From: an uncultured Merdimonas sp.
GTDB lineage: Bacteria; Bacillota; Clostridia; Lachnospirales; Lachnospiraceae
DNA: 56,770 nucleotides
NCBI GenBank assembly: GCA_944378225.1
Contig: CALWGE010000009.1
Location: 1-56,770, forward strand
Direction of reading: 5' to 3'
How positions within the stretch are numbered: position 1 is the stretch's first letter; the number at the start of each line of letters is the position of its first letter. Position numbers and translations under genes: made by a program. Below, one piece after another: positions 7,295 to 14,921 of the stretch. The notes under the pieces were generated by a model, which saw only the letters and a program-made list of their open reading frames with translations, made no database searches and was not told the DNA's origin.

Positions 7295-8167
7295 TCAGTG
7301 AAGCGTAAGTTTCTCGCGAACCTTTCGCCCGGCAGGCGTGGCGGCCAGTCCGCCTTCGGCAGTCTCGCGCAGAGAAGAGTTCATCTGGTCGCCGATTTCT
7401 TTCATGGCATCAAAAACCTGATCCGCGGGCACGGCACTATGTATTCCTGCCAGTGCCATATCTGCGGCAGCCATGGCGTTTATGGCGCCGACGACATTTC
7501 GTTTGACACAGGGAACTTCTACCAGCCCGGCCACCGGATCGCAGACGAGTCCCAGAAGGTTTTTCATGGCAATGGCGGCAGCGTCTGCTATCTGTTCCGG
7601 AGAGCCGTTTTTCAGATATACAAGGGCACCTGCAGCCATGGAAGAAGCTGAGCCTATTTCTGCCTGACAGCCGCCCATGGCGCCGGCAATATATGCCCTG
7701 GATGCGATAATCTGACCGATACCGGCGGCAGTAAAAAGGGCCTCTGTCATTTTTTCATCAGAAAATTTCTCTGCCTCTGCGGTGGTGATCAGAACTGCCG
7801 GAAGAACGCCGCAGGCTCCTGCCGTAGGAGCCGCAACGATCCGTTTCATACAGGCGTTTGATTCGCCCAGACGAAGAGCGCGCATAATGACTTTGCCGAT
7901 CATGTCACCGCAAAGAGTGTGATCTGTTTTTATATAATCTTCCATCTGTCCGGCGGCGCCGCCCACCAGACCGCTCTGGGAAATCAGAGTTCGGTCGTAT
8001 TCCCCATCGGACTGGCACATGGCAGACCACATGCCGGCCATTTGTTTCCAGGTTTCCGCCCGTGTGACACCGCGGTCATGAATATCTTCCAGAATGACTG
8101 CCTCGGGGGCGGATACACTTTGTTTTCTGCAGTATTGGATCCATTCTTCCATTGATTCAAAGGCCAT
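7295..8167 (-). CDS. sdaAA: L-serine dehydratase, iron-sulphur-dependent, alpha subunit
   Basis: Together with the beta subunit this enzyme deaminates L-serine to pyruvate and ammonia using a [4Fe-4S] cluster as Lewis acid. The 290 residues match the family. Cluster cysteines are visible in PTAGACGV and in CDPVAGLVEVPC. The gene overlaps the end of sdaAB by 11 nt, so the subunits are made in equal amounts. In this anaerobe it would feed serine into pyruvate metabolism. A terminator lies about 20 nt after the stop. Confidence 0.95.
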   Translation of the reverse strand: MAFESMEEWIQYCRKQSVSAPEAVILEDIHDRGVTRAETWKQMAGMWSAMCQSDGEYDRTLISQSGLVGGAAGQMEDYIKTDHTLCGDMIGKVIMRALRLGESNACMKRIVAAPTAGACGVLPAVLITTAEAEKFSDEKMTEALFTAAGIGQIIASRAYIAGAMGGCQAEIGSASSMAAGALVYLKNGSPEQIADAAAIAMKNLLGLVCDPVAGLVEVPCVKRNVVGAINAMAAADMALAGIHSAVPADQVFDAMKEIGDQMNSSLRETAEGGLAATPAGRKVREKLTLH

Positions 8168-8837
8168 TGTCTTCCTCCTGTGTGGGATTGAGATAGGTGA
8201 CTTTCATGACACCTTCCAGGTGAGAGAGCCAGGTAACGGATTCTTCCGGTACGGGCTGATCTGTCTCCAGTACCATAACGGCATAGCCCCCGCGCCGGTT
8301 TCGATAGAGATGCAGAGTGGCTATGTTGACTGCTTTATGAGACAGCATAGAGGCGACTTCTGCCACATGACCAGGCTGATCCAGGTTGTGAACGATAAGA
8401 GTAGGACTCTCTCCTGTAAAATTGACTTCAATTCCGTCCAGTTTATTTACCATAATGCGTCCACCGCCCAGAGAAGAGGCCTGAAGTTCCAGCTTTCTGC
8501 CTTGGGCTGTTTCTACGTGGAGAACGGCTGTGTTCGGGTGGGCATCTGTCAGCTGCACCTCGTGGAAATGGACTTCCATACCACGTTCCAGAGCCAGACG
8601 CAGACTGTCAGGAATGCGGGTATCGTCTGGCTGCATACCGAGAAGGCCGGCCACAAGAGCCCGGTCAGTTCCATGGCCTTTTCCGGTAGCCGCGAAGGAG
8701 CCTGCCAGATCAATGTGAGCTTTTACCGGCTCATCTCCCAACAGTCTGCGTGTAATGAGACCGATTCTTACAGCACCGGCTGTATGAGAACTGGATGGAC
8801 CGACCATGACCGGTCCCAGGATATCGTATAAATTCAT
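8157..8837 (-). CDS. sdaAB: L-serine dehydratase, iron-sulphur-dependent, beta subunit
   Basis: The 226-residue beta subunit begins with MNLYDILGPVMVGPSSSHTAG, where PSSSHT is the conserved substrate/cluster-binding segment. The last 75 residues (from TLIVHNLDQPGHVAEV) form an ACT domain, which in related enzymes binds the amino acid and controls activity. It is first in the two-gene operon and uses the promoter at 8914-8942 on the minus strand. The promoter stands back to back with the copper-controlled csoR promoter. Confidence 0.95.
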   Translation of the reverse strand: MNLYDILGPVMVGPSSSHTAGAVRIGLITRRLLGDEPVKAHIDLAGSFAATGKGHGTDRALVAGLLGMQPDDTRIPDSLRLALERGMEVHFHEVQLTDAHPNTAVLHVETAQGRKLELQASSLGGGRIMVNKLDGIEVNFTGESPTLIVHNLDQPGHVAEVASMLSHKAVNIATLHLYRNRRGGYAVMVLETDQPVPEESVTWLSHLEGVMKVTYLNPTQEEDNGL

Positions 8838-8913
8838 GCATGTACCTCGTAGTTTTGTATGATAACGCTGTTGTATTTTTCAGACAGGAGTGGTTGATTT
8901 ACCTGCATTCTTT

Positions 8914-8942
8914 AGAATACGGAAAAAAGAGGAGACCGTCAA
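8914..8942 (-). promoter_or_regulatory. Promoter of sdaAB-sdaAA
   Basis: On the minus strand TTGACG (8942-8937), 17 nt, TATTCT (8919-8914). It gives a leader of about 70 nt before sdaAB. Confidence 0.7.
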
Positions 8943-8997
8943 GGGGGTGAAAGGCTGCAAATCTCTCCGTATTGATTTCTGAATAAAAAAATAAAGC

Positions 8998-9026
8998 TTG
9001 CAAAATACCCGATGGGGGTATATAAT
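8998..9026 (+). promoter_or_regulatory. Promoter of the csoR-copA operon
   Basis: TTGCAA at 8998-9003, 17 nt, TATAAT at 9021-9026. A CsoR-type operator fills the spacer, so repressor binding would exclude RNA polymerase. Confidence 0.85.
9005..9021 (+). promoter_or_regulatory. CsoR operator 1
   Basis: ATACCC-GAT-GGGGGTAT is the GC-rich inverted repeat (TACCC...GGGTA) bound by CsoR repressors. It lies between the -35 and -10 boxes. Copper(I) binding to CsoR releases the DNA. Confidence 0.85.
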
Positions 9027-9041
9027 AAACGCGAATGAAAA

Positions 9042-9058
9042 ATACCCCCTGGGCGTAT
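9042..9058 (+). promoter_or_regulatory. CsoR operator 2
   Basis: ATACCCCC-T-GGGCGTAT is a second, less perfect copy about 37 nt after the first and just after the predicted transcription start. Two operators suggest tighter or graded repression. Confidence 0.7.
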
Positions 9059-9104
9059 ATGGACATATCCAGTGACTGTAAGCCGGGGGAAAGAGGTGAC
9101 GGAA

Positions 9105-9413
9105 ATGGATGAACGGAAAGAATGCTGCTTTGTGCACGACAAAAAAGAGCGCACAAATAAGGAATATAAGGATCTTGTGAACCGCTTGAGCCGGATTGAA
9201 GGGCAGGTGCGGGGCATACGAAAGATGGTGGAGGGCGGCTCTTACTGCCCGGATATTCTGATCCAGGTGTCGGCAGTTAATGCGGCTTTGAACAGCTTTA
9301 ACAAGGTGCTGCTTGCCAGTCATATCCGGACCTGCGTTGCAGAAGATATCCGGGAAGGCAATGATGAGACGATTGATGAACTGGTGACTGTACTTCAGAA
9401 GCTGATGAGATAA
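9105..9413 (+). CDS. csoR: Copper-sensing repressor CsoR
   Basis: The 102-residue all-helical repressor has the copper(I) ligands of the CsoR family in the right spacing: Cys48, His73 and Cys77 (Cys-x24-His-x3-Cys). The LSRIEGQVRGIRKMV segment is the family signature for DNA contact. It senses cytosolic copper and derepresses its own operon with copA. ATG 9105 has GAGGTG at 9093-9098. An upstream in-frame start would overlap the operator region's leader and is less likely. An N-terminal CysCys (residues 7-8) is extra and not part of the known site. Confidence 0.93.
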   Translation: MDERKECCFVHDKKERTNKEYKDLVNRLSRIEGQVRGIRKMVEGGSYCPDILIQVSAVNAALNSFNKVLLASHIRTCVAEDIREGNDETIDELVTVLQKLMR

Positions 9414-9494
9414 AGCCGATTGATAAAGGAAACATACCGAAGTGGGGCTGTTCCCTGCTTTATGGGTGATACAAAGATGAGAGGAGGAAAAATT

Positions 9495-12068
9495 ATGGAA
9501 CAATACCGTGTGACAGGGATGAGCTGTGCGGCCTGCAGTGCCAGGGTGGAAAAAGCCGTGTCAAAGGTGCCTGGCGTTACTTCCTGTTCCGTGAGTCTTC
9601 TGACGAATTCCATGGGTGTGGAAGGAACGGCGGATGAAGCGGCTGTCATTGCCGCTGTGGAAGCCGCCGGCTATGGAGCTGCGGTAAAGGGCGGCACAGA
9701 CAGCGCAGGAACTGCGGCAGGGGCGAAAAACTCAGCCGCTGCGGCAGGAGCTGAGGAAGATATTCTGAAAGATACAGAGACGCCGAAGGTGCGCAGAAGA
9801 CTGATTGCATCGCTGTGCTTTCTGGTTCCGCTGATGTATATTTCCATGGGTCACATGATGTGGAACTGGCCGGTTCCACAGGTTCTGGAAGGAAATCATG
9901 TAGCCATGGGCATTCTTCAAATGCTGCTGGCGGGCATTATCATGGTGATTAATCAGAAATTTTTTATCAGCGGGTTTAAAGGGCTGCTGCACGGAGCCCC
10001 TAATATGGATACGCTGGTGGCAATGGGATCGGCAGCTTCTTTTATTTACAGTCTGTATGCGCTGCTTGCCATGACAGAAGCCCAGCTGAACGGCGATATG
10101 GAAGGCGTCATGTCCTATATGCATGAATTCTATTTTGAGTCCGCGGCCATGATTCTGACCCTGATTACAGTAGGAAAGATGCTGGAGGCTTACTCCAAGG
10201 GAAGAACCACAGATGCATTGAAGGGACTTATGAAACTCGCGCCGAAGACGGCTGTGATTATCCGGGAAGGTACAGAAACTACGGTTTCCATTGAACAGGT
10301 ACGAAAAGGAGATATCTTTGTGGTACGCCCCGGAGAAAATATACCGGTGGACGGTATTGTGCTGGAGGGCATCAGCGCGGTTAATGAATCAGCGCTGACA
10401 GGAGAAAGTATTCCTGTAGATAAAAAACCGGGAGATACGGTGTCGGCGGCTACTCTGAATCATTCAGGTTTTATCCGCTGTGAAGCCACAAGAGTCGGTG
10501 AAGATACAACTCTTTCTCAGATTATTCAGATGGTCAGCGATGCGGCTGCCACAAAGGCGCCTATTGCCAAGGTTGCGGATCGGGTGTCCGGAGTGTTCGT
10601 GCCGGCGGTCATCGGCATTGCCGTTGTAACGCTTCTTATCTGGCTTGCGGCAGGAGAGACCATTGGCTTTGCTCTGGCGCGTGCCGTTTCAGTTCTGGTA
10701 ATCAGCTGTCCCTGCGCCCTGGGGCTGGCGACTCCTGTGGCCATTATGGTGGGGAACGGAATGGGAGCCAGAAACGGTATTATGTTTAAGACGGCTGTTT
10801 CTCTGGAAGAGACAGGGAAGATGCAGATTGTGGCTCTGGATAAAACGGGAACTATTACAAGCGGTGAACCAAAGACTACAGATATTATTCCGGTGCAGGG
10901 AGTTTCGGAAGAAGAACTGCTGATTTTTGCCTACGCTCTGGAAAAGAAGAGCGAGCATCCTCTGTCCAGGGCAATTCTGGAAACAGCCCGGGAGCGGGGC
11001 GTTCAGGATGAACTGGAGGTAGAGGAATTTCAGGCAGTACCAGGCGGCGGTCTGACCGGAATACTTTCGGAAACGCAGCAGGGAGGCAGTGCGGCCGGCG
11101 GCCGTCTGACAGGCGGTAACCTGAAATATATCAGTGAAACTGCAGAAGTCGCGGCGGATGTACGCCGTCAGGCAGAGGCGCTGGCAGAGGAAGGAAAGAC
11201 GCCGCTGTTTTTCGCAAAGGACGGGAAACTGCTGGGAATCATCGCCGTAGCAGATGTAATGAAAGAAGACAGTCCCCAGGCAGTACGGGAACTTCAGAAT
11301 ATGGGTATCCATGTAGTGATGCTGACCGGTGATAATGAGAAAACGGCAAGAGCTATCGGAAAACAGGCAGGTGTGGATGAGGTGATTGCCGGAGTACTTC
11401 CGGAAGGAAAGGAACGTGTGATACGTGCTCTCAAAGAAAAGGGAAAGACGGCCATGGTGGGCGACGGTATCAATGACGCGCCGGCTCTGACAAGAGCTGA
11501 TATGGGAATCGCCATTGGGGCCGGAACCGACATTGCCATAGATGCTGCGGATGTAGTTCTGATGAAAAGCAGTCTGCGTGACGTGCCTGCAGCTATCCGG
11601 CTGAGCAGAGCAACGCTTCGTAATATTCATGAAAATCTTTTCTGGGCATTCTTCTATAATGTCATTGGCATTCCGCTGGCAGCAGGTGTCTGGATTCCTG
11701 TGTTTGGCTGGCAGCTCAGCCCCATGTTCGGGGCGGCAGCCATGAGTCTTTCGAGCTTCTGTGTGGTAACAAACGCGCTTCGTCTGAACTGGTTTCGGAT
11801 GCATGATGCGGGTAAAGATAAAAAAATAAAACAAAATGTAAAAAAGGAGAAGACAAGTATGAAAAAAACGATTACAATTGAAGGTATGATGTGCGGACAC
11901 TGTGAGGCAGCAGTAAAAAAGGCTCTCGAAGAGCTTCCTCAGGTAAGCGAGGCAGTAGTAAGCCATGAGACAGGAACGGCAGTGGTAACACTGAGTGAAG
12001 AAGTAGCTGACGATGTTCTGAAGAAAACCGTAGAAGCGAAAGACTATACGGTTACCGGTATTGCATAA
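9495..12068 (+). CDS. copA: Copper-exporting P1B-type ATPase with C-terminal CopZ-like fusion
   Basis: The 857-residue protein pumps copper(I) out of the cytosol. In order it shows an N-terminal heavy-metal domain (MSCAAC, Cys11/Cys14), a Gly/Ala-rich linker, membrane helices, the actuator region (ALTGESIPV), the metal-site CPC (SCPCALGLATP), the phosphorylation site DKTGTIT, the SEHPLS nucleotide-binding HP motif, GDGINDAPAL and the last two helices. After the final helix comes a Lys-rich linker and a second heavy-metal domain from Met789 with CGHC (Cys800/Cys803). GAGGAGG at 9481-9487 fits ATG 9495. The C-terminal domain is unusual for position: it carries its own ribosome site and start, described separately. 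Confidence 0.95.
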   Translation: MEQYRVTGMSCAACSARVEKAVSKVPGVTSCSVSLLTNSMGVEGTADEAAVIAAVEAAGYGAAVKGGTDSAGTAAGAKNSAAAAGAEEDILKDTETPKVRRRLIASLCFLVPLMYISMGHMMWNWPVPQVLEGNHVAMGILQMLLAGIIMVINQKFFISGFKGLLHGAPNMDTLVAMGSAASFIYSLYALLAMTEAQLNGDMEGVMSYMHEFYFESAAMILTLITVGKMLEAYSKGRTTDALKGLMKLAPKTAVIIREGTETTVSIEQVRKGDIFVVRPGENIPVDGIVLEGISAVNESALTGESIPVDKKPGDTVSAATLNHSGFIRCEATRVGEDTTLSQIIQMVSDAAATKAPIAKVADRVSGVFVPAVIGIAVVTLLIWLAAGETIGFALARAVSVLVISCPCALGLATPVAIMVGNGMGARNGIMFKTAVSLEETGKMQIVALDKTGTITSGEPKTTDIIPVQGVSEEELLIFAYALEKKSEHPLSRAILETARERGVQDELEVEEFQAVPGGGLTGILSETQQGGSAAGGRLTGGNLKYISETAEVAADVRRQAEALAEEGKTPLFFAKDGKLLGIIAVADVMKEDSPQAVRELQNMGIHVVMLTGDNEKTARAIGKQAGVDEVIAGVLPEGKERVIRALKEKGKTAMVGDGINDAPALTRADMGIAIGAGTDIAIDAADVVLMKSSLRDVPAAIRLSRATLRNIHENLFWAFFYNVIGIPLAAGVWIPVFGWQLSPMFGAAAMSLSSFCVVTNALRLNWFRMHDAGKDKKIKQNVKKEKTSMKKTITIEGMMCGHCEAAVKKALEELPQVSEAVVSHETGTAVVTLSEEVADDVLKKTVEAKDYTVTGIA
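11859..12068 (+). CDS. Internal in-frame start giving a 69-residue CopZ-like copper chaperone
   Basis: Inside copA, AAAAAGGAG at 11841-11849 stands 9 nt before ATG 11859, which is in the copA frame. Translation from here yields 69 residues, MKKTITIEGMMCGHCEAAV onwards, the length and sequence type of free CopZ chaperones (Cys12/Cys15 as CxHC). CopZ carries copper(I) to CopA and to CsoR. The upstream linker (KDKKIKQNVKKEKTS) reads like a translated intergenic spacer. So one gene may give both a fused and a free chaperone. The ribosome site and frame are seen directly; use of the start is inferred. Confidence 0.65.
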   Translation: MKKTITIEGMMCGHCEAAVKKALEELPQVSEAVVSHETGTAVVTLSEEVADDVLKKTVEAKDYTVTGIA

Positions 12069-12097
12069 ATAACAGAAAGAATTATAAAATGCAGTCG

Positions 12098-12159
12098 CAA
12101 AGAGGCGGTATTGAGCGGATATTCATGAAAATCCTGCTCAGACCGCCTCTTTGTTTTTG
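12098..12159 (+). terminator. Terminator of the copper operon
   Basis: CAAAGAGGCGGT (12098-12109) pairs with ACCGCCTCTTTG, with further inner pairing of TGAGCGGAT and ATCCTGCTCA, followed by TTTTT. Confidence 0.85.
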
Positions 12160-12213
12160 GAATACGTCTGGATTCTGCAGAAAAGATTACAGAGTAAAAA
12201 GGAGGACGATATC

Positions 12214-14763
12214 ATGCATGAACGGGCAAGTACAGGAATCAAAGGTTTTGATCAGATGATCGACATGCTGCGGATGGGAGACAATGTAGTGTGGCAGGTG
12301 GATACCATTGACGATTACCGGTATATGACCGGGCCATACATTGATCAGGCCAGGCGGGACGGAAGAAAAATAATCTATATCCGGTTTGCATCTCATGAGC
12401 CGGTTTTAAAGGATACCGAAGGAATTCAGATCAGCAGGGTAGATTCCGGACAGGGGTTTGAAGCATTTGCTTCTCAGATCCGTCAGATCATTACGGAAGC
12501 GGGACTGGATGCGTTTTATGTTTTTGACAGTCTGACGTTTCTTCTGGATGCCTGGCATTCAGATCTTATGATTGGAAACTTTTTTCAGGTAACCTGCCCC
12601 TATCTTTACGAATTAAATACGATTGCATACTTTGCTCTGATCCGTGACGCGCATACGTATGACACAATTGCCCGTATCAGAGAGACGACTCAGCTGCTTC
12701 TGGAGCTCTATCATATTGAGGGAAATTATTATGTCCATCCTCTGAAAGTATGGCAGAGATATTCTCCGACCATGTTTCTTCCTCACCTTCTGAAGGAGCA
12801 GGAAGCAGTTTCCATTACGGCTTCGGCGGAAACGGCAGAGCTTTTCAGTAATCTTTTGTACAGGGAAAGAAAGCGGGATTACTGGGAGGAAATAATAAAA
12901 AGCTGTGCGGATGCCCGCAGCGGCAGCGCAGAACTGCAGGAGGAGAAAAAATGTCTTCTGCTGGAATTGCTTGTGGGGAAAAATTCCAGAATTTACGATT
13001 TGTGTGTAGAATATTTTTCTCTGGAAGAGATAGTCCGGGTGGCAGGACGGGAAATCGGAAGCGGTTATATAGGCGGAAAGAGTGTCGGCATGCTGCTGGC
13101 GCGTCAGATGCTGATGAAAGATCCGGCGGATGCGGCGCGTTTTCAGCCGCTTATGGAGTCCAATGATTCTTTTTATCTGGGCGCGGATATTTTTTACACT
13201 TATATCGTTCAGAACGGATGCTGGAGCCTGCGCATGAAGCAGAAGACCAGGGAAGGATATTTTACATATGCTCCGGAACTGAAGAAACGTATTCTGGAAG
13301 GGAAATTTCCGGAGCTGATCCGGGATTATTTTGTCCGCATGCTGGAGTATTACGGACAGTCTCCCATCATAGTCCGCTCAAGCTCCCTTTTGGAGGATAA
13401 TTTCGGAAATGCGTTTGCGGGAAAGTATGAAAGTGTTTTCTGTCCAAACCAGGGCTCTCCGGAGGAGCGGCTTCAGGCCTTTGAGGATGCCGTAAAAACA
13501 GTGTACGCAAGCACTATGAATGAAGACGCCCTCCAGTACCGGGTAAGCCGGGGACTTGCGCAGAAAGATGAGCAGATGGCAGTCCTCGTTCAGAGGGTGT
13601 CAGGAGATTATTTTGGAGATTATTTTTTCCCGCACCTGGCCGGTATGGGGAATTCTTCAAACCTTTATGTATGGGATAAGGATATTGATATGGACGCGGG
13701 AATGCTGCGCCTGGTTTTTGGTCTGGGAACCAGAGCGGTGGATCGGATTATCGGGGATTACGCGCGAATTGTCACTCTGGATAATCCCATGCGCACACCG
13801 CTGATCCAGGCCGGAGATGAAAGAAAATTTTCTCAGCATTATGTGGATGTGCTGAATCTGAAGGAAAACAGATTTATGAGCATAGATTTGGATGATGCTC
13901 TTGCTCTGGATATTAAAACAGATAAGAGTCTCTTTGCACAGATGGATTATACGGAATATCAGCGTCTTCGGGAGCTGGGGTATCGGGATCGGAAACCTCC
14001 GTATTCACTGAACTTTCGCAAGCTTCTTCGTGACACGCCCTTTCCGGAGCTGATGAAAGAGATTCTTGCGCGTTTGTCTCAGAAATATGATTATCCGGTA
14101 GATATTGAGTTCACGGTTAATTTCCGCAAAGACGGAAGTTTTCGGATCAATCTGCTTCAGTGCCGCCCGCTTCAGACCAAAGGACTGGGAAAGACAGTGG
14201 AACTGCCGCAGATAAACGGAAGAGACGACTGTATTTTCTGGACCAGAGGCAATTTTATGGGCGGGAATGTACGTCTTCCCATCGATTATGTAATATATGT
14301 AGATGCCAAAAGTTATGCAGGAAAGAGTGAACAGGAGAAATATACGATTGCCCGGCTGATTGGAGAGCTGAACCGGAAACTGGGGGATCAGAATCTGATG
14401 CTGATAGGTCCCGGACGGTTTGGAACAACTACGCCGTCTCTGGGTGTGCCGGTTCATTTTACGGAGCTGAATCGGGTGCAGGTTATGTGCGAATATTCAT
14501 CCTCGGCCCTGGGACTGATGCCGGAGCTCTCCTATGGAAGCCATTTCTTTCAGGATTTAGTGGAAACAGGAATTTTTTATGTGGCGCTGTTTTCAGAAAA
14601 AGAAGATGTAAGTTTTTCCCCCGGACATTTTCTGGAGAATGAGAATCTTCTTTCCAGGATTCTGAAGCACGGGGAAGAACATCAGGATGCGCTGCATGTC
14701 TGCAGAACTCCTCATGTGGAGGTGTATTCGGATATTGTAAGCCAGATTGCGGTATGCAAATAG
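12214..14763 (+). CDS. PEP synthase/PPDK N-terminal (ATP-grasp) domain protein without phosphohistidine domain
   Basis: The 849-residue protein has three parts. Residues 1 to about 200 (STGIKGFDQMIDMLR..., then KIIYIRFASHEPV) resemble the KaiC/GvpD RecA-like fold but have no Walker A lysine. Residues about 290-660 match the nucleotide-binding domain of PEP synthase and pyruvate phosphate dikinase: GGKSVGM, VRSSSLLEDNFGNAFAGKYE and LLQCRPLQ. The C-terminal 190 residues are unknown. The mobile phosphohistidine domain (TSHA-type motif) and the PEP-binding barrel are absent, so it cannot be a full PEP synthase. AAAGGAGG lies 9 nt before ATG 12214. It appears monocistronic; I cannot name a substrate. 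Confidence 0.75.
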   Translation: MHERASTGIKGFDQMIDMLRMGDNVVWQVDTIDDYRYMTGPYIDQARRDGRKIIYIRFASHEPVLKDTEGIQISRVDSGQGFEAFASQIRQIITEAGLDAFYVFDSLTFLLDAWHSDLMIGNFFQVTCPYLYELNTIAYFALIRDAHTYDTIARIRETTQLLLELYHIEGNYYVHPLKVWQRYSPTMFLPHLLKEQEAVSITASAETAELFSNLLYRERKRDYWEEIIKSCADARSGSAELQEEKKCLLLELLVGKNSRIYDLCVEYFSLEEIVRVAGREIGSGYIGGKSVGMLLARQMLMKDPADAARFQPLMESNDSFYLGADIFYTYIVQNGCWSLRMKQKTREGYFTYAPELKKRILEGKFPELIRDYFVRMLEYYGQSPIIVRSSSLLEDNFGNAFAGKYESVFCPNQGSPEERLQAFEDAVKTVYASTMNEDALQYRVSRGLAQKDEQMAVLVQRVSGDYFGDYFFPHLAGMGNSSNLYVWDKDIDMDAGMLRLVFGLGTRAVDRIIGDYARIVTLDNPMRTPLIQAGDERKFSQHYVDVLNLKENRFMSIDLDDALALDIKTDKSLFAQMDYTEYQRLRELGYRDRKPPYSLNFRKLLRDTPFPELMKEILARLSQKYDYPVDIEFTVNFRKDGSFRINLLQCRPLQTKGLGKTVELPQINGRDDCIFWTRGNFMGGNVRLPIDYVIYVDAKSYAGKSEQEKYTIARLIGELNRKLGDQNLMLIGPGRFGTTTPSLGVPVHFTELNRVQVMCEYSSSALGLMPELSYGSHFFQDLVETGIFYVALFSEKEDVSFSPGHFLENENLLSRILKHGEEHQDALHVCRTPHVEVYSDIVSQIAVCK

Positions 14764-14921
14764 GAAACGCAGACTGTCCCGATGAGAATTGAAAATAAAG
14801 CCGGCTGTATCAGATGTTTCAGGCAGAGAAATAAAAAGGAGTTGCAGTTTACAGGGAAAAAAGTCATAATGATTGATAAAACCGGAAATACAGAAACTGA
14901 AAAATACAGGGAGAACCTTTT

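Noticed and set aside
10689-11966. Long open frame on the strand opposite copA
   Set aside because: It is antisense to a clear ATPase gene, has no family features and mirrors codon bias; similar mirror frames lie opposite the VanW, coiled-coil and aldolase genes.
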